From Sepioteuthis lessoniana (lineage: Eukaryota; Mollusca; Cephalopoda; Myopsida; Loliginidae), in NCBI GenBank assembly GCA_963585895.1, contig OY757904.1, positions 162,136,792 to 162,200,791 of the forward strand: 64,000 nt of DNA. The letters are read 5' to 3'. This document shows positions 1 through 11,239 of the stretch, one piece after another (within the stretch, counting starts at the first letter, position 1; each line of letters starts with the position of its first letter). A program made the position numbers and the translations under genes. A model generated the notes under the pieces. That model saw only the letters and a program-made list of their open reading frames with translations, searched no databases and was not told the DNA's origin.

Positions 1-900
1 GACTTCAGACAGGTCAAGTGATTCGTGAGGCCTTCCGAATGCATTTTCGTGACCTTTTTCAGGACCTCGGGAGTTTCACAGTCATTTAGCCGACTTGCCC
101 GACATACAGGAGGCGGAAGCAGCCGATCTGATCAGAAGTGATCGGAAAAAAACTGTGACGGGAAGATAAAAAAAAATTTGCATTTAGTTAGTGAGATTCT
201 ACAGGGTATAGAAGACGACACTAGACCCACGCTGATCAACTTAGATCAGTCTAAGGCATTTTGTTTAGGTGGACCATCGGTTCTAAACTGTGGTTTTGGA
301 GACTGTTGAATTAGAGCCGGAGTTCTGCCGATGGATTAGTATTCTGTATCAATCGGCTACAGAAGTGGTACAAATGAAACAGAAATCGATCGGGGTTATT
401 TGCGATCAAGCAATCGATCCGGTAGAGTTTCCTGAGCGGAGTCCTGCTTTATCGGTTGCTCACAGCGAAGGTTTCTGAGTACGCCGAAGACATCACCGTT
501 TGTGACCTATCGCTCTAATTTTATTGCGGTGCAATAGGCTCTTGGAAGTCATAAAAAGGTGTTAGAATCCAAAATAAGCTCTGATAAGAGGGAAGAGCGG
601 CAGTTAGGTGCCCTGAGAGGTGGTGTTTCTCTGCCAGGGTCTTTCCGCTTGAGTGACGGGCCTACCGGTATCCAGGGGATATGGTTCGGTCCTGACCACC
701 ATTTGCATTGAAAATGGTCGAACGTTCGGGAAAAAATAGAAGCGTAGGGTGGGCATCTACCTTTGTCCTTGAAAGGCAGAGCGGAGGTGTGCTTCACTTA
801 TATTTTTTCTCTAATCCTTTTCTGTTTGACTGCTTTCCCTCTGCCTACGGCTCTGTTGTTGGCCTAAGAGTGATTCTGCTTTTCGTCTCTGTGGGATAGT
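1..900 (+). pseudogene. Decayed LINE reverse transcriptase (Tx1/L1-like)
   Basis: Translation in shifting + frames gives blocks typical of a Tx1-type LINE reverse transcriptase. At about 195-260 it reads IEDDTRPTLINLDQSKAF, the RT block with the first catalytic Asp. At 310-375 it reads PEFCRWISILYQ. At 467-506 it reads VSEYAEDITV, the catalytic YADD box changed to YAED. At 600-660 it reads GALRGGVSLPGSFRLSDGP, from the connection region. Many stops and frameshifts separate these blocks, so it is inactive. It is cut by the window start, and homology fades after about 900. The family assignment rests on recalled motif similarity, not a search. Confidence 0.65.
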
Positions 901-1099
901 GGTTAAATGACGGATCGGTTCCCAATGAGAGCTAATCCTCCATTGACAGGGGAGAAACGTGTGGTGTTTCTTATAATCCTGGCCGTTTTATGGATGTTGA
1001 TTTGGACGACGTCACTGAATTACTTATATGTCAAGTTATGTAAATGTATTGTTGTCATCAAGCTCTGCGAAGCCAAAATGCAAGCACGTGTGTAGAGGA

Positions 1100-1890
1100 T
1101 ATGTAAACGCCTTGTGCATCAATATCTACACAGTAATATCTAAGATCCTTTGATTCTTCATTTGGTTTTGGTTGTGATCAGTAAATATCTAAACAAGAGG
1201 TTTGTGATCAATGGGAACCTAAAACGAACATTCTGCAATTTTCCAAACAAAATTTAATAGCCAAAGCCTCTCTGTCGATGGGTGCATAACAACTTTCTGC
1301 GAGCTTGGTAAATCGAGAACCGACCTAGACAACTTTCCAATGCCCTGGTCCACAAAGATGATTTGTTGTGAATGGCTATTGATACAGGGTAAATCCTATT
1401 CCTGTTTGGCTCTAATCTGTGGTCAGGCACCTGGGTAGATCTATATCAAATGTTTGAACCCAATCTTGAATATTATTTAAACTTTAAGCTTTGGACTGAT
1501 GAAAAAGCTGTTCTAAACCTGATCTAAAGTTTCGTCTCAATAAAATCTTCTTTTAAGTTTAAGTCATTCTCTGGATTGTGACATGATGGATGCCTGGTCA
1601 AATGCATATGAAACTTGGTGGATCAAACCAAAGAAAAATCAAATTCCAGTGATGTTTGTTAGGGATGTCTTCTAATAGCTTTGGATTGGATCAATTTCCT
1701 TTTGAGTTGATATAAAAACCGGCAAATTCCACATTGTTTTTTGCGAAATGGAACTTGTCCGGGTTATTATCCGCACAACGTCTAATGTATTTAACAGTGT
1801 GACAAAAGCACCACATCATCATTCCATAAGGCGAATCATCCACACAACGCACTACACGAGGGAAACCTTCTGTAATATCCTCGAATCGTT
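1100..1890. other. AT-rich stretch without a recognisable feature
   Basis: No reading frame with family resemblance, no tandem repeat and no structured RNA was seen here. It may be further decayed retroelement sequence. Confidence 0.4.
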
Positions 1891-1894
1891 TTGT

Positions 1895-2300
1895 TTAGCC
1901 ATCGTTAGATGCTTGGAAGCTTTGATAAGATCCTAGATATCGATATCTGTCCCATTCTGTGAGAAATGTGGTAGCGTCGCGTGCCTCCCTGGAGAGGTTT
2001 ACCCATTCCAGCATCAAGAACAGTTTTGTTTCTTTCCAGGAGGCACTGTACTGACGAGGTTGAACAGGGGAAGGTGTATGGTGCCTCTCCCGTCTTATGG
2101 CGGCATTCAAATTCTTTAAATCGACCGTTCTATGCGGATTCCCATCCTTTTTAGGAACTGTAATCATTCTGGAGTACCACTGAGGCACAGAGATGGGTTT
2201 GTGTTCGGTGACAGGATAGGCAATCGTCCTAGTACGAAGTAGAGAATGGTTCACCTGTCATGGTCTGCAACTTTTGTTGAATGCACGTGTTGAATACACT
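1895..2300 (-). pseudogene. Ty3/gypsy reverse transcriptase fragment
   Basis: The minus strand reads YSRMITVPKKDG, then RTVDLKNLNAAIRRE, HHTPSP and, further on, EARDATTFLTEW with RYRYL. These are the ordered blocks at the N-terminal side of a Ty3/gypsy-type reverse transcriptase: the V-x-KKDG finger motif, the R-x-VD-x-x-x-LN motif and the ATTFLTEWGRYRY-like region. The open frame is about 119 codons and covers only the fingers of the domain. The catalytic YxDD box, RNase H and integrase are missing. No LTRs were found next to it. It is a truncated retrotransposon relic. Confidence 0.75.
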
Positions 2301-2332
2301 GTTAGCAAAATAACATTTCATCCAGTTTTCAG

Positions 2333-2532
2333 GCTTGTCAGGATATGGTAATGTGTCTGGTACTAGCAGGCAAAGGGGTCAGGTGGGACAGCCACATGGT
2401 ACTAAAGTGCTTCATCGGGATTATTCACATGGTGATAGCCATGTTGGGCAAACGAACTTTCAGTCTAATGAAGAAGATAGTCAAGTGACAACATACCGAT
2501 TAGACCACGTACTGATAACAGTTAATGAATAA
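2333..2532 (+). CDS. Candidate terminal exon, unknown protein
   Basis: A pyrimidine-rich tract ending in TTTTCAG at 2326-2332 looks like a 3' splice site. It opens directly into a 65-codon frame ending in TAA at 2530-2532. The predicted tail is hydrophilic (LSGYGNVSGTSRQRGQVG at the start, DHVLITVNE at the end), rich in Gly, His, Gln and Ser, and unlike the low-complexity frames around it. I do not recognise the protein. No poly(A) signal is obvious just downstream, and no partner exon was found. It could equally be an untranscribed chance frame. Confidence 0.25.
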
Positions 2533-2539
2533 GTTTGCC

Positions 2540-3540
2540 AATGTAAAATATGGGAAGATTCAATTATCAAATGTCTATAAAAAAACATCCTGTAACGGTA
2601 TGGGTCAACAGTGATCTCGAGCAATACAACTCAGGTGTGGTACAATACCGGAAAAATTCAAATATTAAATGTGTAAAACGAGTACATAAGATAGGGTTCA
2701 GTATTCGAATGTTCACAAACTTCTTTTCGTGATGACTACACTTCTGACACTATGTTACGGCTACGTGGATACTTCCGAAGGAAAAGTAGGCATGGAAAAG
2801 GAATGTTCCCAAACATATAGGAAAATGAAATATAGCACAAACAAGGAGGTTAATTTACACGTGCATTTATTCCCAAGACGCCATGATGGTCCCCTTTTCT
2901 ATCTCATCTCTAGAGAGTGAATACTGAAGGGAGATAATTAAAATACGATTCGGAAAACTGTCAAAAGAGGTTCTTTTTCTAACTCTAACCCTAGCCCTGC
3001 CGAACATACAATTCCCAGCTAATGAACCCATTTCCTCTTGATTCCTCATTATAATAAATATTATCTTCTTATAATTGTCTTCTTTCTATCTTTCTTTCCA
3101 TCCAAAATATATTGCCTCGCTAATCAAGTGTAGGCAATAAATCTTTTCATTGCTTTTTTGCGCAAAGAATTTATGTCAGTTGCGCATGTGTTAGAGTAAC
3201 ACAAAGGATTTTGCGAAAATGGAAAAGATATAGAATATGATTAATGTTTTGGGCACTTGTGCACGTGAAAAACCAGAGGACAATGTTTAAAATAGATATG
3301 GTAAATTTTGCCTTTGGAGTTGATAATGGAAAGCACCATTTACAATTGTACCTTTTTTAAGATATCAATAGTGACGGGTCTATTTATGACCAAGAACACT
3401 ATCATTCTGAACTTCTTTACTGACTGGTGCATCTTTTTTTCTTTGCCAGTGAATCAGAACGTTTCTATTCGCTTGATTGTCTTTTAGACTCAGACTCGTT
3501 CTAGCTAACCCATGTTTAGATTATTGGTAATCAATTTTCA
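2540..3540. other. AT-rich spacer
   Basis: Only short incidental frames occur. A single CTAACCCTAGCCCT stretch near 2978 is a weak telomere-like match. Nothing else is supported. Confidence 0.4.
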
Positions 3541-3870
3541 TCTAAAACATTCTTTTCCATTCATATCTCACATTCTTCTGTAAATTTCACTTTCTTAGAA
3601 CATGTCAGCCACCAAACATTTGATTAAAAACCTCTGTTCAAGCCTGGAGCACTTTGTATAATTTGCCGCCATTTTGAATGGGCTCAAAACAAATAATTCT
3701 GTGAGATTACAATGATTTTTGTAATAAATAAATTCCAAACAATGAAGAGTTTTTACATTTAGTATTTTGTTGTTTTTATTTTTAAAATGCCCTTATTTAT
3801 TGAATGATTTTCGTATATACATAATTCAATAAAAAAAAAAAAGATTTACTCACCGAAATTTGAGCCCTAA
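3541..3870 (+). repeat. Dispersed repeat A, copy 1
   Basis: Shared with 16320-16595 in the same orientation. Common blocks include CATTCTTCTGTAAATTTCACTT, a GTTCAAG(C/T)CTGGA block, ATTTTGAAT(G/A)G(G/C)CTCAAAAC followed by AAATAATT, and TTATTTATTGAATGA. The copies are perhaps 70-80 percent alike by eye. No coding potential or terminal repeats are visible, so the type of element is unknown. Confidence 0.6.
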
Positions 3871-4860
3871 ATAGAAATAATCAAGAAAAAATTTTCATTA
3901 ATGTAACATAAATATCATTACACTGTTATCACAAAATCTCTCAATGTATAATCTGGATTTTATGGAAAAACACAAAAAAAATGAAAACGTATTTATAACA
4001 GGCGATGATAGGGATCTTTTTACTTTGATGAAATAAAATAAATATGAGCACTTGCGAGAGAAACAGTAATCTAATCAAACCAATATTAGAGTCTACAACT
4101 GTCACTGCCAATTCTTCCACGTTGTGGTTTTATCTCGCTTGCGACTTGATGTAAACAGATTAGCATCTTGGTTTTGTTGTTCTTCTCAAGCAGGTTCTTA
4201 GTCACAACATGGCATTCTTTTACGAACCATTTCTTCCAGTACATCTTCTTGTCAGCGTCTCAATTCTTTCTCACTGTATTCATTTCTGCAAAGTGTCTAG
4301 CGTTCTCAGATGCTTTCTCCTGCTTAACCACATAAGATTTCAGACGATATTTAACCAATTCCTTTTTTTCACCTTTGACCCAGCCCATTCTTAGTCGCAT
4401 TCTATAACGACAGTATCAGGTCTTACTTTCATGTACAGACTTTTATGTTGGTTTGGTTGATTTTCTCTTTTCTTTATAAAAGTTGACGTACGTCTTATTT
4501 CATTAAAGGGTTAAGGTCTCTGCCACCTCTCTAATCTCTGCTAATTGTGTCTATTATTTAAGTTAACATTATACCAATCACTTCTTCGTTAAAACCTAAA
4601 TACATGACATGACATTTGGTGGCAGTAGTTTAATACTATCAACATGTTAATGTTTTTATTTATCGATAATTCTATAAAATTAATAAATCTATAAATTGAT
4701 ACTGTTCATTTAAATGTTCATAGTTTTCATTGGTAAATAAAAAAGGTTTATACCGTTTTATAAATTCTTTATTTATAAATAATTATATATCAGTAAACAA
4801 TCGTTAGTGGTAAAAATATGAAAATATGTTTGTTAGGTATTTTCAACATAAAATTATTTA
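3870..4860. other. AT-rich spacer
   Basis: A poly(A) run is at 3830-3841. No gene or structured repeat was recognised. Confidence 0.35.
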
Positions 4861-4973
4861 TATCAAAGCTGTTCATTTTATCAAAGTTTAATGGAATTGA
4901 CCAAATATTTTTAGTAAGATTATCCCAGTTACTTTTTATGCATATACATTTACATATATATCACTTATTGTAA

Positions 4974-5048
<75 letters not shown>

Positions 5049-5480
5049 TATATATATATATATATATAAACCTAGGATACCAAATTCAGATTCATTCATT
5101 CACCTATTCCTGTAAAAATATTTACTTTTCTCTCGTTTGACCAACAACATTTTTATATACCCACAACAAGGAAGTATTTTATATACCCACTAAAAGGAAA
5201 GAATGTTGCAAGATGAAAAAAAAAATCATGATGGAATACTAGAAATTTTAAAAACAGAGACATCTTGAAAAAGAAATTTAAAAAATAAATGCAAAAATAG
5301 ACACCATCATCGACCACCAAAAGAGCGAAAAATCCAAAACTAAAACTATCAAAATAGTCTTTTCTTATATAATATATCTTAACTATCGCATCAGTTAATC
5401 GTGATAATAACGTGTCATTAAAACGTTTCCATAACCCTGACAGCTAAATTAGCTCTCCTCAGTTCCTCAAAAACAAAATT
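4860..5480 (+). repeat. Local repeat B, copy 1 with (TA)n(TG)n(TA)n core
   Basis: This block matches 5530-5677 joined to 9135-9815. Shared parts are TTTATCAAAGTTTAA, ACATTTACATATATATCACTTATTGT, the microsatellite, ATACCAAATTCAGATTCATTCATT and CTCTCGTTTGACCAACAACA. Further shared parts are GGAAAGAATGTTGCAAGATG and CCCTGACAGCTAAAT. The microsatellite is at 4977-5068. The two copies form a direct duplication. Confidence 0.75.
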
Positions 5481-6282
5481 CTCATGATGAATATTAACCT
5501 AAAAGAAAAACCTAACATAACAGCTTTTATATCAAATATGTTTATTTTATCAAAGTTTAACGTAATTCACCGAATATTTCAATACTCTAAGATTATTCCA
5601 ATTCCTTATTATTATACATATACATTTACATATATATCACTTATTGTTACGAATCCAAATATATATATATATATATATTAGGGAAGGTTGATTTTGGAAC
5701 TGTAAAAAGAATAACGCGGTGAAAGTTGCAAAATAACATCAGAAATTACCCCACGAAATTTTTTTTTTCCAAAATTTTGTATTTTTTTGCGAAATCGCAT
5801 TTAAAGACATATTTTGTGATTTTAGTCGTGATATCGGTGACGCTGGAAACCTGTATCCATAAAATTAAAACTGAGACTAAAGGAAAATTAAATAATAAAA
5901 TTTATTAAATAATTGATATTTTTAAGTTTATTATCAATTTTCATATTACGTTCAATTAAATGACCAAAAACAAAAATAAAATACATTAAAATATATAGTT
6001 TAAAATACAAATAATGACTAACTAAACCTCGTTTTATTTACTAGATATTTTTTCGGCTTTCACCGGTGGTAAATATCTCTCCGGAGTTCTTCGGTTTGTC
6101 TATGTTTTTTATCCTTATAATTAACGCAAATATATATATTTTGCAAAGTAGACATACTATTAAAATATTTAAACATTTTATAATTATTGTAATTTATTTA
6201 TATTTTAAAATTTAGTGTTTTTTAAGTGAAAAGTCGGTTTACGAGTTAATTTTGGAACTAAACAGTACAATACTGTTGTTTG

Positions 6283-6358
6283 GTAAGTAAACATTACTTT
6301 TTTAATGAATTTCGAAATTTATTTACAATTTTTTTAAAACATCTTCGTGTATTTTCAG
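6283..6358 (+). other. Probable 5' UTR intron of the transposon gene
   Basis: A GTAAGT donor at 6283 and a TTTTCAG acceptor ending at 6358 define a 76-base AT-rich intron just before the ATG at 6403. Confidence 0.45.
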
Positions 6359-6402
6359 ACAATATATATATATATTCTTTTTACAGATATATTGATTAAA
6401 AA

Positions 6403-8640
6403 ATGGCAGGAAAAAACACTGGAGTTTCCACTCGAAGTAAAGGTGCAATTAAATTTTCAGGTTTACCATCACCATTGAATAAAACTGAGCCACGAGCTAG
6501 TCAACAAATAATTCAATACAGCTATTTTTTAATGAACAATTATCCCCACCTTTCTTGTTTAGGTATTTCTAAATTAATAGCAAAGGACGTGATAGATATT
6601 TGGAAGGCTGTCAACCCTCGTTTGCCTTTGTTAAAAGGAAATTAGTGTTTTCAACAAGGTGAAAATTCTATGCTTTCAGAAGGCAAAGCAAATAAGTAGG
6701 AAACATCTACCTGCTGCCCAAACAAAATTCTGGAAGGAAAAGTTGGATACATTTTTTGATATATCATCATGTTCGTGCAACCTGCCAATTTTAAGTTGTG
6801 ACAATATTAATGTCAAATGCACCAAAGAAAATTGCCAGACTAAGCACATCATCTGTACTTGTCCTCTGACAAAAAAGCCAACAAAAAGTATGAAGATATC
6901 CCCACCAAGAGCTTCAACATTATATGTTCAAGGTGATTCTTCCCATTCTTACTCATCTTCTCTAAGTGATGAAACAGAGGATTATAAACAGCTAGATAGT
7001 CCTTTCCAAGTGCCTTATAACCTCACAAAAATTCCAATGTATGCTCTTGAGTTAGGGGTGATATATTTTCTAATCTTGGAGCCAGCCTTGCCCATGCCTT
7101 GCTCTTGGATTTGAGGGATATTGGCCTTTTTATCCCTAATATAGATATAAAGAATATCTATATGGATAAATGTAAAATAGAGCAAAGGCTAAAGTGAAAA
7201 CAAATGCCGATGAAAAGCATAATGAAAATGTGGAGAATCTTCTTTGTATAGGAGTTGATAGGAGGAAAAAGACACACTACACTACAAGGAATCAGTGGAG
7301 GAAAATGGAAGTAAAATTCTGAAAAAAGCCAAAGAACCTAATGCCACTTGACAATCACAAAGGAGACACCAAATGAGAGTATATATTTGACTCACAGGGC
7401 TCTTCCTGATATTGGTGCGACTGGTACACTATTAAGGCTGTCCTTGTTGACAACACGAATGCAAATACAGGCTGTGAAGGTGGACTTGTTACACTTTTAG
7501 AAAAATAAAATAAAAAGAAATATTCACACAATTGGTTGCTCCTTACATCAAAATGAACTTCCATTTAAAGCTCTATTCAAACATTTAGATGGTACCACAA
7601 AAAGCTACACTACATTCAATGGTCCATTAGGTAAATTATGTGCAAATGATTGCCATAATTTACCAAAAATCTTTTTCAGCTGTTGAGAATCCCCTGAAGT
7701 TTCATTTTGGAATGAAAGATATGGATAGCCTTAGTAGTGACCAAAGTCTACTCTATGAATATACAGTTGGTAAGGTGAACCCTAGATTTGCATCATGGAA
7801 AATTGGTCCATTAAACCAGGCAAGGTGGTTAACTTTGGCCATCAGGCTCATGTGCCTATGGACTCCTGGAGCATATCTACAGAATCTTTCGACCAAACTA
7901 TATAGTTTGATAAATTCTATTATGAATGTTTATGCTATTTGTTGGTTTGATATAAAAAAAAAAGTAACAAGTTCCATCACCAGCAAATTTATATTTACAA
8001 TATGATTGACAGGATACGAAAGAAACCAATTGAGGTTCAAAGGATTATCTTAAAATACCTCCAGTATAATGCCTTGCCATTACTTCTGGAGAATATTTTA
8101 TTTTCACTGGTGAAATTTGATGAACCTGAAGTGAGAGAAGAGGGTATAAAAAGAATTTTGGCCATTAGGTACGTTTATATTTATTCATACAAAACTGGTT
8201 GAAGTAATGTGCCAATTTATTGAAACATTTTAAAGATTACATCTGATTTCATCAAATATTATTAAAGCAGAACAAATTGCATTTAAAAATTAAACTCAAA
8301 TCATTTTTATATTCTTTCAGAAGATGGAAGCCAGTCAAGAAAAGATTTTAAAAGATCCCAATGATCAACTTTAAAGCTGTGCACTGGACTGATTTATTTG
8401 ATTTGTCAGCAAATGGAGTCTGTGAGCCACCACTCACACTAGACTTTTCTGACGATGAATTACAGAATTCGTTGTTAACTGGTGAAAAGATTAACTTGCC
8501 AGATTTCCCTTCACATTCCCAAGGTGTGGAACGGGCAGTTAAGTTAGTAACGTAGGCTTCTCAATCCGTGTATGGCTTTGAAGCAAGGCATCAGCACATA
8601 CTTGCAAAAGTTTGTGCCAACAATTGAGACGAGCGTTTTC
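6403..8640 (+). pseudogene. Transposase-like gene with an intron, frameshifted
   Basis: The N-terminal part (6403-6645) reads MAGKNTGVSTRSKG and then ISKLIAKDVIDIWKAVNPRLP. Next (6700-6900) comes FWKEKLDTFFDISSCSC followed by a cysteine-rich stretch with C-x-C and C-x4-C spacings, possibly zinc-binding. After frameshifts there are LGASLAHALLLDL (about 7078-7116) and VLVDNTNANTGCEGG (about 7440-7484), then GPLNQARWLTLAIRL (about 7806-7850). The tail after the intron reads FPSHSQGVERAVKLVT and VYGFEARHQHIL. The order of these blocks matches a transposase-like family that, as I recall, recurs in insect and cnidarian genomes as uncharacterised proteins. The Asp of DNTNANTG and the Glu of HSQGVER are candidate metal ligands. 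At least five frame breaks make it non-functional. Confidence 0.65.
8169..8320 (+). other. Intron inside the transposase-like gene
   Basis: A GTACGT donor at 8169 and a TATTCTTTCAG acceptor ending at 8320 flank 152 bases with stops. Splicing would join ...RILAIR to RWKPVKK in frame, and the motif order then fits the family. Confidence 0.6.
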
Positions 8641-9130
8641 ATGTAAGGGCTCATATATGGAACTATTTGATTCCATATATTAAAAATTATTAAACAATTA
8701 TTTGTTTTCCATATTTGTTTATTTGTTGTATTTCAATTAATTATCAGGAAAAGGCTTTTTTTTTCAATATATTCGAATATTACTGCTTGAATAATAGCAT
8801 TTTAGATTCGACACAGGTAAAGCAGGGTGGGGTAGGGGTTCAATTTTCAATTTGAAGTTTTTTTATAATTTATTTATTATATTTCCATAAAATAAAATAA
8901 GATTTCCTAATTTAAATACTGAAATTGTTTGGTTTTTACATCAATATTTAGGCCAAATCTGGCAAAATCGAGGACTTTTCAGTACGTGTTTATTCAAACT
9001 CTTTCATGCCAAATTGGCAAAAAAAAACGTTTCAGATCTAATTTTTGGTATGAGTATTTAATAGGTATATACACAACTTTCAGTGCATTATTCTTTTTTA
9101 TATTTAAAAAAAGTGAAAAATCAACCTACC

Positions 9131-9197
<67 letters not shown>

Positions 9198-9309
9198 TTG
9201 CATATATATATATATATATATATAAACCTACGATACCAAATTCAGATTCATTCATTAACTTATTCCTGTAAAAATATTTACTTTTCTCTCGTTTGACCAA
9301 CAACATTTT

Positions 9310-9465
9310 TATATACCCACTACAAGGAGATATTCTTATATAGCCACTACAAGGACATATATTTATATATCCACTACAAGGAGATATTCTTATATAACCA
9401 CTACAAGGACATATATTTATATATCCACTACAAGGAGGTATTCTTATATAAGGAAAGAATGTTGC
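9310..9465 (+). repeat. Short tandem repeat around CCACTACAAGGA
   Basis: The core CCACTACAAGGA recurs at about 25-base spacing. Spacers alternate between GATATTCTTATATA and CATATATTTATATA, giving a dimer unit of about 50 bases. Repeat B copy 1 has only two degenerate units (5160-5200), so the array expanded in copy 2. Confidence 0.75.
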
Positions 9466-9836
9466 AAGATGAAAAAAATAATGAAATACAAAAGACTTTA
9501 TTTCAGTCGTCTTTCACAATACACGAGAAAAACAGAGTAATAGATCTATTGTATCCTACATAGAAACGGTAAGGGTCTCATGAACGCTAGACGAATTAAC
9601 AAATACCCGACCCCAACTCTTTCACCCCCTCCTGCCCCAGAGGGTTGTCGCTGCCTCGACCCTCTGCCCTAAACTACCCACTTCTGCATGAAATCAAAAT
9701 TATCTTTTCTTATATAATATATCTTAATTATTGCATCAGCTAATCGTGAAAATAACATATATCATTAAAAAGTTTCCATAGCCCTGACAGCTAAATCAGC
9801 CGTCCTCAGTTTGTTTACTTTTCCATTATCCGGGCT

Positions 9837-10095
9837 TTTAACCGACGATTTCAAAAATAAAATTCTTATTGTCGACATGACAAAAATCATTAAGATCAAA
9901 CGACAACCAAAAACTTAAAACATACACTAACCTCATCAAAACCCACGAAGCATGGAGTCCTAAAATACAAAAATTAAAGAAACAAGGAGTATGTAATATA
10001 AACATCGAAGGAAAATCCGGTACCTTTGAAAAACCCGAAACAACATTCATCATAAATAAACATCTAAGCTACAATTCAAAAAACGTTGTCTACGT
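9837..10095 (+). pseudogene. Penelope-like element fragment (start of GIY-YIG domain)
   Basis: In shifting + frames the sequence reads KTHEAWSPKIQKLK, then GVCNINIEGKSGTFEKPETTF, INKHLSYNSKNVVYV. The last block matches the (N/C)NSKNVVYV-x-x-C entry of GIY-YIG nuclease domains in Penelope-like elements. The domain is cut off exactly where the mariner end begins at about 10093. Confidence 0.55.
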
Positions 10096-10310
10096 GGGGC
10101 ATTCAATAAGTTTCCATATTTTTTGTACAGGCATTTAAAATTGTCTTAGACCCTTGAAAATTCACTATGTTATAACTATACATCTTATGAGATGACTAAC
10201 CAATTTTTATGATTTCAGGTTCAAATAAACAGCTACAGCAGCAATTGGAATACACGCTACTAAAGCCTGATTGTCACAGCTGGTGAATTTCAAAAATGAG
10301 CCTATCTTCA
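10093..10310 (+). mobile_element. Mariner-family end, inserted in the Penelope fragment
   Basis: GGCATTCAATAAGTTTCCATA at 10098 is the same terminal repeat as the right end of the mariner at 38.3 kb. The rest shows no transposase core. The 3' boundary is uncertain and may reach the (CA)n tract. Confidence 0.5.
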
Positions 10311-10316
10311 CGTATA

Positions 10317-10317
10317 G

Positions 10318-10359
<42 letters not shown>

Positions 10360-10376
10360 ATATATATATATATATT
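10317..10376 (+). repeat. (CA)n(TA)n microsatellite
   Basis: About 18 CA units are followed by about 9 TA units. Confidence 0.95.
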
Positions 10377-10411
10377 AACGTGCAGCAACCTGGCTTAAAA
10401 GGAATTCAGTA

Positions 10412-10508
10412 AGAGGCATGACTGAGTGGGAGAGATGATCCACTGGGAATTAAACGATATATGAAAATGGATCATTCAATCACAGCCAAAAGACTAGACC
10501 TAATTATG
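10412..10508 (+). pseudogene. Remnant of LINE C-terminal domain
   Basis: GATCCACTGGGAATTAAA and the reading frames RHD*VGEMIHWEL and DHSITAKRLDLIMR match the C-terminal domain of the LINE inserted at 21.5-22.3 kb (RHDWAGKVIHWE and QTDHLISARRPDQI there). The region between these two blocks is deleted. Confidence 0.5.
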
Positions 10509-10564
10509 CGTAGGATTTGTCAACATTGTATATTTTTACTATATATACCACTTATTTTTGTGCG

Positions 10565-11037
10565 TCTAATCAGACCTAACCGATAAAATGAAACGCAGTT
10601 TCTTCCAGGCAGCGGTCACATCGATACTGCTATATGGATGCACTACATGGACGCTAACAAAACGGCTGGAGAAGAAACTAGATGGCAATTACACAAGAAT
10701 GCTGCGTGCAATCCTGAACAAGTCCTGGCAGCAACACCCCACAAGACACCAACTGTACGGCCACCTGCCCCCATCACGAAAACTATTCAAGTTAGGCGAA
10801 CCAGACATGCAGGACATTGCTGGAGAAGCAGAGATGAACACATAAGAGATGTACTCTTATGGATCCCCACACATGGCCGCGCAAAAGCAGGACGACCAGC
10901 ACGAACGTACATTCAGCAGCTATGTGAGGATACAGGTTGTTGTCCTGAAGACCTGCCTAGGGCGATGAACGAGGAGTGGCGAGAGAGGGTCAGTGATATC
11001 CGTGCTGCCAGCACAATATGATGATGATGATGATGAT
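10565..11037 (+). pseudogene. 3' end of a LINE reverse transcriptase
   Basis: The frame reads SDLTDKMKRSFFQAAVTS, ILLYGCTTWTLTKRLEKKL, DGNYTRMLRAILNKSWQQH. It then shifts by one base near 10780 and continues as IQVRRTRHAGHCWRSRDEH, DVLLWIPTHGRAKAGRPART and QLCEDTGCCPEDLPRAMNEEW. This is the thumb and C-terminal tail of an endonuclease-type (APE) non-LTR retrotransposon. The insert ends in a (ATG)n run at 11020-11037, as LINEs with short tandem tails do. It is 5' truncated. Related minus-strand copies lie at 29.7-30.7 and 31.6-33.1 kb. Confidence 0.8.
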
Positions 11038-11056
11038 ATATGTATACGCTACTCAC

Positions 11057-11223
11057 GTTTTTCTTTATCCATACTTTTTCAGAAAAGCCTAAACTATTGG
11101 TTAAATTGCCTGTTATCTGCGTTGGATAAGTGCAGGAAGCTTTATGAACCTTTGAAACTGGCTTTGTGATGATTTTATAGCACTTTCCACCAGCTGGAGT
11201 CCATCCGGAATTACACAGGATTC
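11057..11223 (-). CDS. Internal exon of a cysteine-containing, lectin-like protein
   Basis: On the minus strand a TTTTTCCAG acceptor (plus 11224-11232) opens into a 167-base open frame that ends at a GTGAGT donor (plus 11051-11056). Both splice sites are strong. The peptide begins ILCNSGWTPAGGKCYKIITK, continues with PVSKVHKASCTYPTQ and ends EKVWIKKN. The C-x3-GW-x5-KCYKI pattern resembles the opening of C-type-lectin-like domains, but the exon is too short to prove the fold. It starts with two bases of a split codon. It is probably a real host exon, with its neighbours outside what I can recognise. Confidence 0.55.
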
Positions 11224-11239
11224 CTGGAAAAATAATGAG

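Larger units (their letters stand above)
5678..9134 (+). mobile_element. 3.46-kb DNA transposon with terminal inverted repeats, family unnamed
   Basis: The left end reads TTAGGGAAGGTTGATTTT. The reverse complement of the right end reads TTAGGGTAGGTTGATTTTTC. These imperfect inverted repeats exactly bracket sequence absent from repeat B copy 1. The target is a (TA)n tract, so any target duplication (TA or longer) cannot be read. The interior carries one decayed multi-exon transposase-like gene on the + strand. The element is clearly cut-and-paste in structure. I cannot assign a named superfamily. Confidence 0.8.
5530..9815 (+). repeat. Local repeat B, copy 2, split by a transposon
   Basis: The left part is 5530-5677 and the right part is 9135-9815. 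Removing 5678-9134 restores a layout like copy 1. The (TA)n(TG)n core continues at 9135-9226, so the transposon landed in the TA-rich microsatellite. Confidence 0.75.

Noticed and set aside
4209..4394. 61-codon + frame with hydrophobic residues
   Set aside because: Chance frame in T-rich DNA, with no splice or family evidence.
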